This document shows positions 7,270 to 14,185 of a DNA stretch of 15,874 nt, one piece after another. Every line of letters begins with the position of its first letter. Position 1 is the stretch's first letter. The position numbers and the translations under genes are program-made. Below the pieces are notes generated by a model, which was not told the origin of the DNA, made no database searches, and saw only the letters and a list, made by a program, of their open reading frames with translations. The stretch comes from CAZCQP01 sp964500895 (lineage in GTDB: Bacteria > Bacillota > Clostridia > Lachnospirales > JAISER01), in contig CAZCQP010000056.1 in NCBI GenBank assembly GCA_964500895.1, positions 1 through 15,874 on the forward strand, in the 5' to 3' direction.

Positions 7270-9127
7270 CGGAAAAACTTTTTGTACCCTTGCCGGCCAG
7301 CAGTATCTGCTTAAACTGCTGGCCTTGCACCAATCGTTGTGTAACACAGCCGGCGACTTCCACTTAATTATTTTGTGCATTGACGACACCACCTTTTGGT
7401 TTTTGCAAAAAGCTGCTTTAAACCATGTGACCCTTGTGCATGTAAGCCAGATTGAAAACGATGCACTGTTGCAAGTGAAACCATACCGGCAAACCAACGA
7501 ATATTGCTGGACGCTGAAAGCGCCCTTTATGCTCTATATTTTGAACCAAATAAACGCCAGAAACGTGGTGTACTGTGACAGTGACATCTACTTCTTTGCA
7601 GACCCGCAACCCATGTTCGACGCACTTACCAGGTGCTCTATTTATTTGTGTCCCCAGCGGGATGCCGAGGACATTGAGCGCATGTATGGCAAATATCAAG
7701 CAGGCATTGTGGGTTTTCGCAATGACAACATCGGCAAAGCTGCCTTAGAGTATTGGTTTTCCAAATGCCTTGAAAAATGCTGCGCCAGTTTACAGCCCGA
7801 CGATACCTTTGGCGACCAAAAATATTTAGAGCATTTGGCCGCCATGTTTCCCGAGGTTTATTGCGAAACCCACATTGGCATAGACGCAGCCCCTTGGAAC
7901 TGTGTCTACCGCAACACCGGGGACTTTAACGTGCAAAACAACCGGCCCTACTTGCAAAGTACCAACATTGTGGCCTTTCATTTTGCAACCCTCATCCAGT
8001 TTAACGAGGATGAATACGACTTATGGTCATACGGCGCTTTAAACATGCCCAACACCATTTTAAATCACTTGTATGTGCCATACATTGAAGCTTTAAGGAA
8101 AGCGCTATCCTTTTTAAGAACCGTAGACGCCCACTGGGAAAGCATTGTTTACTCTCAAAAACCCGTTGAAGGCGCCGCCACTTATTTTAGGTATTCCACG
8201 CAAAATGTAAGTATGCTGCAATTTGACGAAAACTTCTTGCTGTGCAGCATTGTAACGGAGGCTTATTTAACCAGAGCCATGGCGCTGTATGCTTCCATCA
8301 AGCAGCACAACCAAAACTTTCACATGTGGCTGTGTGCTGTAGACGATGGCGCAGAGCGCAGCTTGGAAGCATTGCGCTTAAAGCACGCCACCATTGTCCC
8401 TTTAAGAGACTTGATGACACCCCAGCTTGAACAAGTGCGCCAAAGCCGGTCTGTGAAAGAGTTTTGCTGGACACTTAAAAGTTTCTTTGTGCAGCATTTG
8501 TTCCAAAACCTTAAACTAAAACGTGTGCTCTACCTGGACTGCGACATGTACCTGTACACAGACCTTAAATACATTTTCAGAGAATGGCACACGTACTCCT
8601 TTATGATGTGTACCCAGCGGGCAGACGTGAAAACTGAAAAAGAATGCGGCTATTACCAAGCCGGGTTGCTGGGCATTAAAAATGATGATTACGGCAACAG
8701 GGTTTTAAATTGGTGGAAAGATAGGTGTTTTGAATGGTGCTACAACGTGCGCGATGAACAAAACAATCGTTTTGGCGACCAAAAATACCTTGAAAAAGTG
8801 CCCTACGACTTTGAAAACATTAAAGTGGTGACCAACTTCGGCATCAACGCCGCCCCCTGGAACCTGATTTTAAACGACAGCGGTTATGACATCACTTTAG
8901 AGAACAATCAGGTGTTTATGAACAATGTGAAACTTTGCGCCTTTCACTTTGGCAGCATCGGCATTAATGGTTACGGCAATTACGACATTTGGGTACACCA
9001 CCCGGTAAACCCCAACCCTGCCCTTGTGGAACTGGTCTATCAACCGTATTTCGCTCAGCTGGACAGAATGCAAGGCATATTGTCCGGCATTTGGGGAATG
9101 GGGTGCGCCTTTGACGACCTACTATAA
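7247..9127 (+). CDS. Tandem two-domain glycosyltransferase-like protein
   Basis: A 626-residue protein built from two copies of one GT-A-like (GT8-like) domain, about residues 1-295 and 325-626. Matched blocks sit about 320 residues apart: EYCWTLK (85) and EFCWTLK (405); DSD (111-113) and DCD (431-433), the presumed metal and nucleotide-sugar DxD; YQAGIVGFRND (150) and YQAGLLGIKND (470); FGDQKYLE (188 and 509); GIDAAPWN (211) and GINAAPWN (532); FHF (244 and 567). Both copies keep every block, so both may be active, giving two transfers or one bifunctional enzyme. There is no signal peptide or membrane segment, so it acts in the cytoplasm or at the inner face of the membrane. The TTG at 7247 is chosen because GGGGGA (7235-7240) lies 6 nt upstream. 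It overlaps rfbF by 23 nt. The sugar donor is probably the CDP-sugar of this operon, by inference. Confidence 0.78.
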   Translation: MTNLTDYNGKTFCTLAGQQYLLKLLALHQSLCNTAGDFHLIILCIDDTTFWFLQKAALNHVTLVHVSQIENDALLQVKPYRQTNEYCWTLKAPFMLYILNQINARNVVYCDSDIYFFADPQPMFDALTRCSIYLCPQRDAEDIERMYGKYQAGIVGFRNDNIGKAALEYWFSKCLEKCCASLQPDDTFGDQKYLEHLAAMFPEVYCETHIGIDAAPWNCVYRNTGDFNVQNNRPYLQSTNIVAFHFATLIQFNEDEYDLWSYGALNMPNTILNHLYVPYIEALRKALSFLRTVDAHWESIVYSQKPVEGAATYFRYSTQNVSMLQFDENFLLCSIVTEAYLTRAMALYASIKQHNQNFHMWLCAVDDGAERSLEALRLKHATIVPLRDLMTPQLEQVRQSRSVKEFCWTLKSFFVQHLFQNLKLKRVLYLDCDMYLYTDLKYIFREWHTYSFMMCTQRADVKTEKECGYYQAGLLGIKNDDYGNRVLNWWKDRCFEWCYNVRDEQNNRFGDQKYLEKVPYDFENIKVVTNFGINAAPWNLILNDSGYDITLENNQVFMNNVKLCAFHFGSIGINGYGNYDIWVHHPVNPNPALVELVYQPYFAQLDRMQGILSGIWGMGCAFDDLL

Positions 9128-10055
9128 CGACCAACAGGTGCTCATCACCGGGGGATGCGGTTTTTTGGGCTACCATTTAATTCAAAAGCTACTGGCAGCG
9201 GGGGCGCACATTGCCGTGCTGGACTTACCCGGTTGCAGCACCAAACGCCTGGCCCCATTTATGCATCGCATTCAATTCTACGAAGGGGATGTCACCATTC
9301 CAGAGCAGGTTGAGTCCATCATCCAAACCGTTAAACCAACCTATGTTTTTCACCTGGCCGGATACGGCATCAACGCCAAAGAGCAGGACTTAGACAAGGC
9401 CATCAGGGTGAACATCATGGGCGGGGCGCATGTGGTCAATGCTTTAGACTCAACCAGCTGCCTCAAGCTGGTGAACATGGGCACCTCATCGGAATACGGC
9501 ACTAAGGAAGACCCTTTAAACGAAACGTTACGCCCAGCCAGCATATACGGCAGCACAAAAGCCGCAGCCACATTGGTGATGCACCAGCTTGCCCGCAGCA
9601 AAGGTTTGAACATGGTCACCCTTCGGCCCTTTAACATTTACGGGGAATGGGAAGAACCTCACAAGCTGTTTTGCAACGTGATGCTAGACATTTTGCAGAA
9701 CAAAGAAATTCTGCTCACCCCCTGCCAGCAAGAGCGGGACTATGTATACGCCGGGGATGTGGCCCAGGCCATGCTACTGGCGGCCAAAAGCTTTGTCACA
9801 GACCAAGTGATGGACATTGCCTCTGGCCAACCCCATCCCCTCACCCATTATGTGAGCGCCATTATAAAAGCTTCGGGCAGCAGTTGCATTGTTCGATACG
9901 GCGCATATGATTATAGGAAAGATGAGGTTTTCAAGCACCACGGAAACCCTCATAAAATTTACAGCCTGTTGGGTTGGAAGCCTGAAACCTCCTTAGAAAC
10001 AGGCATAGATAAAATGTTTGCATGGTTTAAAAACAACTTATACCATTACGTCTAA
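9111..10055 (+). CDS. NAD-dependent epimerase/dehydratase (sugar-nucleotide SDR)
   Basis: A 314-residue extended short-chain dehydrogenase acting on a nucleotide sugar. Seen: the NAD-binding TGGCGFLG (13-20), the acidic GDV (59-61), VFHLAG (79-84), TSSEYG (125-130), the catalytic YGSTK (Tyr146, Lys150), and the RPFNIYG segment that precedes the substrate-binding region. It is most likely the 4-keto reductase or epimerase that processes CDP-4-keto-6-deoxyglucose from the neighbouring dehydratase; the exact sugar cannot be assigned. The start is the TTG at 9111, with GGGG (9099-9102) upstream, overlapping the glycosyltransferase gene by 17 nt. An upstream in-frame TTG at 9024 would add 29 residues that fit no SDR N-terminus. 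Like the preceding gene, it uses TTG inside the end of its neighbour, implying coupled translation. Confidence 0.85.
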   Translation: MTTYYNDQQVLITGGCGFLGYHLIQKLLAAGAHIAVLDLPGCSTKRLAPFMHRIQFYEGDVTIPEQVESIIQTVKPTYVFHLAGYGINAKEQDLDKAIRVNIMGGAHVVNALDSTSCLKLVNMGTSSEYGTKEDPLNETLRPASIYGSTKAAATLVMHQLARSKGLNMVTLRPFNIYGEWEEPHKLFCNVMLDILQNKEILLTPCQQERDYVYAGDVAQAMLLAAKSFVTDQVMDIASGQPHPLTHYVSAIIKASGSSCIVRYGAYDYRKDEVFKHHGNPHKIYSLLGWKPETSLETGIDKMFAWFKNNLYHYV

Positions 10056-10065
10056 GGGGGGTATC

Positions 10066-11154
10066 ATGCAGTCGGAAATTCATTGCTTCAACAATTTTTA
10101 TAGCGACAAAAACGTATTCATAACCGGGCATACAGGGTTTAAAGGTTCTTGGTTGTCCATCCTGCTCCACGCCATGGGCGCCAACGTTACCGGCTATGCC
10201 AAACCTTGCAAAAGCCAAAACGATACCTTTCTGCTGGCGGGATTATCTGAAAAGATGCATCACGTTGAAGGGGATGTTTTAGACGGGGAGAACCTTAAAA
10301 ACCATTTGGCAGCTGCACAGCCGGAAGTGGTGTTTCACCTGGCGGCACAGCCTTTGGTGCGTTACGCTTACCAAAACCCAGAGGAAACGTATTGCACCAA
10401 TGTGATGGGCACCCTGCATGTATTAGAAGCGGTGCGCCAAACACCCAGCGTAAAAGCCCTTGTGGTGGTCACCAGCGACAAATGCTACGCAAACAAAGAG
10501 TGGTGTTGGGGTTACAGAGAAACTGACCAACTGGGCGGGCATGACCCCTACAGCACCAGCAAAGCCTGTGCCGAATTACTAACCGCTTCATACCGGCAAT
10601 GTTTTTTTGAAAACAGCCCCACGGCCATTGCAACGGTGCGGGCGGGTAACGTCATAGGCGGCGGCGATTGGTCTGAAGACCGCATCATTCCAGACTGTGT
10701 CCGCAGCTTTTTAAAGGGTGAACCCGTGGCTTTACGGCATCCAGATGCCGTTCGCCCATGGCAACATGTGCTGGACCCCCTGTTTGCCTATTTGCATTTA
10801 GCCAAGCGGATGGCCGAACAACCAGAAACTTACGCCCAGGCTTTTAATTTTGGGCCGGACGCAAGCAGTTGCGTTACCGTGAAAGAGGTGGTACGGCTTT
10901 TCATGCATGAATACGGCAGCGGTGCCATGACCATCGGCAACCCCGCCGGCCCACACGAAGCTACATTTTTAAGCCTGGACATTTCAAAAGCACGGTCTAT
11001 GCTTCAATGGAAGCCGGTGTGGGACATTGCAACCACCATTAAACAAACAGCCCAGTGGTATAAAAACTTTAACCATCAGGATGTTTACCTGCTTTGTTTA
11101 GAGCAAATTAAAGCATTTATGATTGATTACAACGATATGCAACACAGTTTTTAA
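10066..11154 (+). CDS. rfbG: CDP-glucose 4,6-dehydratase
   Basis: Converts CDP-glucose to CDP-4-keto-6-deoxyglucose with tightly bound NAD. The 362-residue length is typical of RfbG/DdhB. Seen: FITGHTGFKGSWLSILL (18-34), FHLAAQPLVRYAYQNPEETY (90-109, the substrate loop), the catalytic TSDKCY (136-141), the active-site YSTSK (Tyr162, Lys166), and RAGNVIGGGDWSEDRIIPD (192-210), diagnostic for CDP-glucose dehydratases over dTDP-glucose ones. The ATG at 10066 is preceded by GGGGGG; the longer frame back to 10018 runs into the previous gene and has no ribosome binding site. It lies 10 nt after the epimerase gene. Confidence 0.93.
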   Translation: MQSEIHCFNNFYSDKNVFITGHTGFKGSWLSILLHAMGANVTGYAKPCKSQNDTFLLAGLSEKMHHVEGDVLDGENLKNHLAAAQPEVVFHLAAQPLVRYAYQNPEETYCTNVMGTLHVLEAVRQTPSVKALVVVTSDKCYANKEWCWGYRETDQLGGHDPYSTSKACAELLTASYRQCFFENSPTAIATVRAGNVIGGGDWSEDRIIPDCVRSFLKGEPVALRHPDAVRPWQHVLDPLFAYLHLAKRMAEQPETYAQAFNFGPDASSCVTVKEVVRLFMHEYGSGAMTIGNPAGPHEATFLSLDISKARSMLQWKPVWDIATTIKQTAQWYKNFNHQDVYLLCLEQIKAFMIDYNDMQHSF

Positions 11155-11190
11155 TTAAATTTAAAATAAAGCATGAAAGGAGCTTTTAAC

Positions 11191-11385
11191 ATGCGGCAAG
11201 AAAACGAGCACAGCTTCTGGGGAGGCAATTTCGACATGAAAGACTGGTCCGATTTTGTTGAAAACAGACGGAGTATGCAGCTGTACTACAAAAATAATGA
11301 TGCAGAGGCACAGTCCGGCACAGCAAAAGACATGGCCAACCCGCGTTTGCAACCTCGGTCTAAACAAGAAGCTTTCCAAAGATAA
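11191..11385 (+). CDS. Small hydrophilic protein of unknown function
   Basis: A 64-residue protein that I do not recognise. It is hydrophilic, rich in N, Q, E and R, with an aromatic N-terminal part (HSFWGGNFDMKDW, 7-19), no signal peptide, no membrane segment and no cysteines. A strong ribosome binding site AAAGGAG (11176-11182) lies 8 nt before the ATG at 11191, which is chosen over the ATG at 11173 because the site itself lies inside that longer frame. It begins 36 nt after rfbG without an intervening terminator, and its stop codon forms part of a terminator hairpin, so it is probably the last gene of the sugar operon. The ribosome binding site and position argue for a real gene. Confidence 0.6.
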   Translation: MRQENEHSFWGGNFDMKDWSDFVENRRSMQLYYKNNDAEAQSGTAKDMANPRLQPRSKQEAFQR

Positions 11386-11425
11386 CAAGAACCCCGTCAA
11401 CTTTCAGTTGACGGGGTTCTTGTTT
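11384..11425. terminator. Bidirectional terminator between convergent operons
   Basis: A perfect 18-bp inverted repeat, AACAAGAACCCCGTCAAC (11384-11401) and its complement (11407-11424), with the 5-nt loop TTTCA. The stem begins inside the stop codon of the small protein and ends 5 nt from the stop of the holin-like gene on the other strand. The arms end in TTCTTGTTT on either strand, supplying a T-rich side in both directions, so it can serve both convergent transcripts. Confidence 0.88.
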
Positions 11426-11429
11426 ACGC

Positions 11430-11921
11430 TTATTTTTTTTCTTGGTCTCCTGTACTGACGGGGCAGCCTACCAAAAAGCCCACGCACCCCAGCACTAAAT
11501 CTCTTAAATGGCTTGCGGTGGCCACAGAAGCTGCTGTTAGTTGCATAAAATTTCTGGCAATAAGCAATGCAACCAAAGACACCAGCCCAATGGCAGTGGC
11601 TATGATGATTTGCTGGTCACTGGTATGCCGGTCAATTTCTGGGTGGTCTGTGGCAACGTCCCCTTCTTTTTGGGGTTGAACCGGCAGCCTCACCGCTTTT
11701 TTGTTAAAATTGGCACTTAGAAAATAGCCAAAAATAGCAGCAGAAGTTGAACGCACCACCACATCAATGTAGACGGTGTAAACATTGTCGCTTTCCCCTG
11801 AAAACAAGCCATAAATGCATTGGGCCAGAAGAAGCATCATAAACACAATCAAACATCTGTCCACCAATTTTATTTTTAAATAGTCTTTGTAAGCAATTTT
11901 AAAACATTTCATAAGTTTCAT
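11430..11921 (-). CDS. Holin-like multi-pass membrane protein
   Basis: A 163-residue membrane protein with about four hydrophobic segments: 23-40, 51-70, 104-122 and 139-155. A polar loop of about 30 residues (73-103) separates the two pairs, and the C-terminus is short and charged. It is translationally coupled to the GH25 muramidase by an ATGA overlap (11921-11918). An ATG three codons downstream (11912) has AGGA at a better distance and may be the real start. Pairing with a lysin that lacks a signal peptide suggests a holin or export role, letting the muramidase cross the membrane. I cannot place it in a named holin family, so the functional call rests on context. No other phage genes flank it. 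Confidence 0.6.
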   Translation of the reverse strand: MKLMKCFKIAYKDYLKIKLVDRCLIVFMMLLLAQCIYGLFSGESDNVYTVYIDVVVRSTSAAIFGYFLSANFNKKAVRLPVQPQKEGDVATDHPEIDRHTSDQQIIIATAIGLVSLVALLIARNFMQLTAASVATASHLRDLVLGCVGFLVGCPVSTGDQEKK

Positions 11922-12784
11922 CCTATATCAGACTGATTGATAAAGCCCGTCACGTTTTGTGCAGCGGGGGTTTTACCCACACTATTTGCACTGTTGGTGA
12001 TGCGGATTCTGCCGTTTGTAACCCCATCGTCATACACCCAGTACGTGCCTGTCACCGTGGATGCTGATGTTTTGGCTTTGGCCGAAGCAAACAAAGGCAC
12101 ATTTTTTAATATAAGTTTTCTGCCTGCCTGGCTACCGGGCGTTGGTGTTGGCGTAGATGCAGGCGGTTGGGCCGGGGGCGGTACTGGTTTTGGGTTTGTG
12201 TTGTTGGCGTAATCTTTATAACACACATCCATATCCACATTGCCTTGAATGCCCGCTACCTTGCCTGAATCGCTGTTTTGCCACAAGCCAAAATCCCCTG
12301 CAAAGCTGCATTGTTGCACACCCCACTGAGCCACCCATTTTTCATAATTGGTCAACCTGGTTAAATCCAGATACGATTTAAACCAGGAAAGGCTGGAATA
12401 AACCCCAGGCGTATACCCGGCCCCTTGAACCTTTTGGCAGAATGCTTCCACAATGTCTGTTCTTTTACCTTTGGTTAAATTGTGCTGCACTTTATCTTCA
12501 ATATCAAAGAAAACAGGATAAGTGATGGAATAGGGTGAAATGGCATGAAGCACAAATTCCGCTTCCTGCTCGGCCATGGCTGGCGTGGCTGCATAGGAAT
12601 ACACATATACGCCGCATGGAATGTTGTTTTTTGTTGCGCCCAGTATGTTGTTTACAAAATAGCGGTCCAGGTTTGTTCCGGCAGATACCCGCAGTATGGC
12701 GAACTGTATGCCGTCCCCCTTCACCTTCTCCCAGTCAATGTAGCCTTGCCAGGACGAAACATCAATGCCTTTTAATGCTAACAT
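11918..12784 (-). CDS. GH25 muramidase (endolysin-like lysozyme)
   Basis: Hydrolyses the beta-1,4 bond between N-acetylmuramic acid and N-acetylglucosamine in peptidoglycan. The GH25 domain spans residues 1-193: GIDVSSWQG (6-14, with catalytic-site Asp8), FDIED (93-97, the Asp94/Glu96 pair), VYSSLSWFKSYL (128-139), and LWQNSDSGKVAGIQGNVDMD (167-186). A proline/threonine-rich linker (about 198-218) leads to a C-terminal SH3-like wall-binding domain (222-288). There is no N-terminal signal peptide, which is typical of phage-type endolysins that depend on a holin, and a holin-like gene overlaps its stop codon. The ribosome binding site is weak (GTGAG about 8 nt before the ATG). A promoter-overlapping inverted repeat lies upstream (12811-12843). 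It could be a domesticated prophage lysin or a cell-wall remodelling enzyme. Confidence 0.92.
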   Translation of the reverse strand: MLALKGIDVSSWQGYIDWEKVKGDGIQFAILRVSAGTNLDRYFVNNILGATKNNIPCGVYVYSYAATPAMAEQEAEFVLHAISPYSITYPVFFDIEDKVQHNLTKGKRTDIVEAFCQKVQGAGYTPGVYSSLSWFKSYLDLTRLTNYEKWVAQWGVQQCSFAGDFGLWQNSDSGKVAGIQGNVDMDVCYKDYANNTNPKPVPPPAQPPASTPTPTPGSQAGRKLILKNVPLFASAKAKTSASTVTGTYWVYDDGVTNGRIRITNSANSVGKTPAAQNVTGFINQSDIG

Positions 12785-12810
12785 TTATCTCACTCACTTT
12801 CCACTTTACG

Positions 12811-12843
12811 TATTACACCGGCTGCTTAACCGCCGATGTAATA
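12811..12843 (-). promoter_or_regulatory. Inverted repeat upstream of the GH25 gene, possible operator
   Basis: TATTACACCGGC (12811-12822) and GCCGATGTAATA (12832-12843) form a 12-bp inverted repeat with one mismatch and a 9-nt loop. It sits 27 nt before the GH25 start. On the minus strand a TATATT (12845-12840) that could be a -10 element overlaps its upstream arm, so the dyad would cover the promoter and start site like an operator. There is no T-run, so it is not a terminator. No convincing -35 is seen; the operator reading is tentative. Confidence 0.4.
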
Positions 12844-12878
12844 TATCCTATGCAAAATGCAAAGGGGTGTGAATGGTG

Positions 12879-12918
12879 CAAAACAAAAGGCCGTGCCAAA
12901 GCACAGCCTTTTGTTTTG
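12879..12918 (-). terminator. Intrinsic terminator of the dhaL-dhaK-lsrF-like-VOC operon
   Basis: CAAAACAAAAGGC and GTGC (12879-12896, split by one mismatched C) pair with GCAC and GCCTTTTGTTTTG (12901-12918) around the 4-nt loop CAAA. In the minus direction the distal arm is T-rich (TTTTGTTTTG) and supplies the U tract. It lies 44 nt after the VOC gene stop and just after repeat copy 2. Confidence 0.85.
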
Positions 12919-12924
12919 TAATAT

Positions 12925-12948
12925 GTAGGGGCGAGCATTGCTCGTCCG
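12925..12948 (-). repeat. 24-nt palindromic repeat, copy 2 (3' UTR)
   Basis: Read on the minus strand it begins CGGACGAGC, has AAT in the middle and ends GCTCGCCCCTAC. It matches copy 1 (6289-6312) at 22 of 24 positions, and the two differences fall on the two sides of one stem base pair (C-G versus G-C). It lies 14 nt after the stop of the VOC gene and 6 nt before the terminator, in the same orientation relative to transcription as copy 1. Confidence 0.85.
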
Positions 12949-12962
12949 CTTTTGGGTTCCAA

Positions 12963-13283
12963 TTATTTCTGTTCGTACAGCTCAATCAACGTATCATCTT
13001 TAACCACAAAAGCAATGCGGGTGCCTGGGCCTATTTCCGCAGGGTCGAAAACAACCCGGTCGGCCTCTTTCAAATATTTGTCCAAATCATCCACTTTGTA
13101 GGCCACATGGGGGTTTTTATGTAAAATTTCTGGGAAAGGTGTGCCTTCTTCAAATTTAAGGTATTCAATCTTGTATTCGTTTTCTTCCGGGTTGCTTACC
13201 CAAACTTTCATGCCTTCCAGGTAATTCATCCCCGGCTTTTTAGTGGTAATGGGCATTCCTACATGCAAAAATTCAACAGACAT
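12963..13283 (-). CDS. Small VOC-fold (glyoxalase-like) protein
   Basis: A 106-residue protein with the pattern of a vicinal-oxygen-chelate fold: FLHVGMP (5-11), HVAYKVDDLDKYL (59-71) and the terminal TLIELYEQ (98-105). His7, His59 and Glu101 or Glu104 are placed like the metal ligands of VOC enzymes. Such proteins act as epimerases, isomerases, lyases or dioxygenases on oxygenated substrates. At this size it would have to dimerise to form a full site. AGGAGG lies 8 nt before the ATG, and it follows the aldolase-like gene by 12 nt as the last gene of the operon. A role in isomerising the aldolase substrate or product is inferred from position only. Confidence 0.72.
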   Translation of the reverse strand: MSVEFLHVGMPITTKKPGMNYLEGMKVWVSNPEENEYKIEYLKFEEGTPFPEILHKNPHVAYKVDDLDKYLKEADRVVFDPAEIGPGTRIAFVVKDDTLIELYEQK

Positions 13284-13295
13284 CGTGTTTCCTCC

Positions 13296-14168
13296 TTATT
13301 TTTGGTCATTATAAAATTCAAATGCACGCTCTGCGGTGAAGCCTTCATGCACAATTTTGGCAATGGCTTGGGCCATGGCTAGGGGGCTTTCCGCCTGAAA
13401 AATGTTGCGGCCCATGTCCACGCCCCGGGCCCCTTGGGATATGGCGGCATAAGCCACACCCAGCGCCTCTTTTTCCGGCAATTTCTTTCCCCCGGCAATA
13501 ACAATGGGCACAGGGCAAGCAGCTACCACCTGCTCGAAATTTTCACAGTAATAGGTTTTAATGATTTGCGCCCCAAATTCAGCCAGCATCCGAGTAGCCA
13601 GCAGGAAAAACTTGGTGGTGCGTTCCATTTGCTTACCCACAGCCACCACACCCAAGGTGGGAATGCCGTATCGCAACCCGGCATCCACGGTTTTGCAAAG
13701 GTTGCGGATGGATGTTGTTTCCCCAGGAGCACCAATAAAAGTTTGAATGGCCATGCAGGAAGCATTCATTCTAATGGCATCCTCAATGTCCACACCCACC
13801 ACTTCATGGCTCATTTCTTCGCTAACCACGGAGCTTCCGGCGGAACAACGCAACGCAATGGCTTTGTTAAAATCTGGGGGCACACAACTGCGGATGGCAC
13901 CCCGGGTGCCCATTAACACATCCACTTCGGGAATGAGGGGTGGCAAGGCAATGTCCAGCCGTTCCAAACCCGACGTTGGCCCCATGATGTAGCCGTGGTC
14001 GAAAGCCAGCATCACCGTATTGCCGCTGCCTTTGCGGAAAATACGGGAAAGCCTGTCCTTCATGCCCCAATCGCAGTGGTCCATGCCTTTCACATGAAAA
14101 CCATGGGTTTGCTGGGGTGTTCCAATGTGATAGTTTTTTGCAACCATGTTGCCTGTATCATCTGCCAT
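13296..14168 (-). CDS. LsrF/DeoC-FbaB-type class I aldolase or thiolase
   Basis: A 290-residue TIM-barrel protein closely resembling Escherichia coli LsrF (3-hydroxy-5-phosphonooxypentane-2,4-dione thiolase), also in length. Seen: DWGMKDRLSRIF, then MLAFDHGYIMGPTSGLERLD with the conserved Asp, LMGTRGAIRSCVPP, PTLGVVAVGK, the Schiff-base lysine in GAQIIKTYYCE, PIVIAGGKKLPEKEAL and GARGVDMGRNIFQ. LsrF transfers an acetyl group from phosphorylated autoinducer-2 derivatives to coenzyme A; relatives are fructose-bisphosphate aldolases. No lsr transporter or LsrK is seen here; a DhaK-type kinase is next door instead, so the substrate may be a different short phosphosugar. The ATG at 14168 with AGAAGG upstream is chosen over the ATG at 14189, which includes the ribosome binding site in the frame. 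Confidence 0.87.
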   Translation of the reverse strand: MADDTGNMVAKNYHIGTPQQTHGFHVKGMDHCDWGMKDRLSRIFRKGSGNTVMLAFDHGYIMGPTSGLERLDIALPPLIPEVDVLMGTRGAIRSCVPPDFNKAIALRCSAGSSVVSEEMSHEVVGVDIEDAIRMNASCMAIQTFIGAPGETTSIRNLCKTVDAGLRYGIPTLGVVAVGKQMERTTKFFLLATRMLAEFGAQIIKTYYCENFEQVVAACPVPIVIAGGKKLPEKEALGVAYAAISQGARGVDMGRNIFQAESPLAMAQAIAKIVHEGFTAERAFEFYNDQK

Positions 14169-14185
14169 GAAAATTCCTTCTTTAT

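Noticed and set aside
11430..12784. Prophage remnant
   Set aside because: Only the lysin and membrane gene are present; no integrase, attachment-site repeats, structural or replication genes are seen nearby.
11937..12921. Plus-strand open frames opposite the GH25 gene
   Set aside because: They mirror the GH25 coding frame, which has intact catalytic motifs and domain order; no independent start signals.
6289..12948. The inverted 24-nt repeats as ends of a composite mobile element carrying the sugar and lysin genes
   Set aside because: Each copy sits between a stop codon and that operon's own terminator, there is no transposase inside, and no flanking target duplication is visible; a dispersed 3' UTR element explains the placement better.
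13434..13992. Plus-strand open frames opposite the LsrF-like gene
   Set aside because: They are antisense shadows of a strongly conserved aldolase frame and lack ribosome binding sites.
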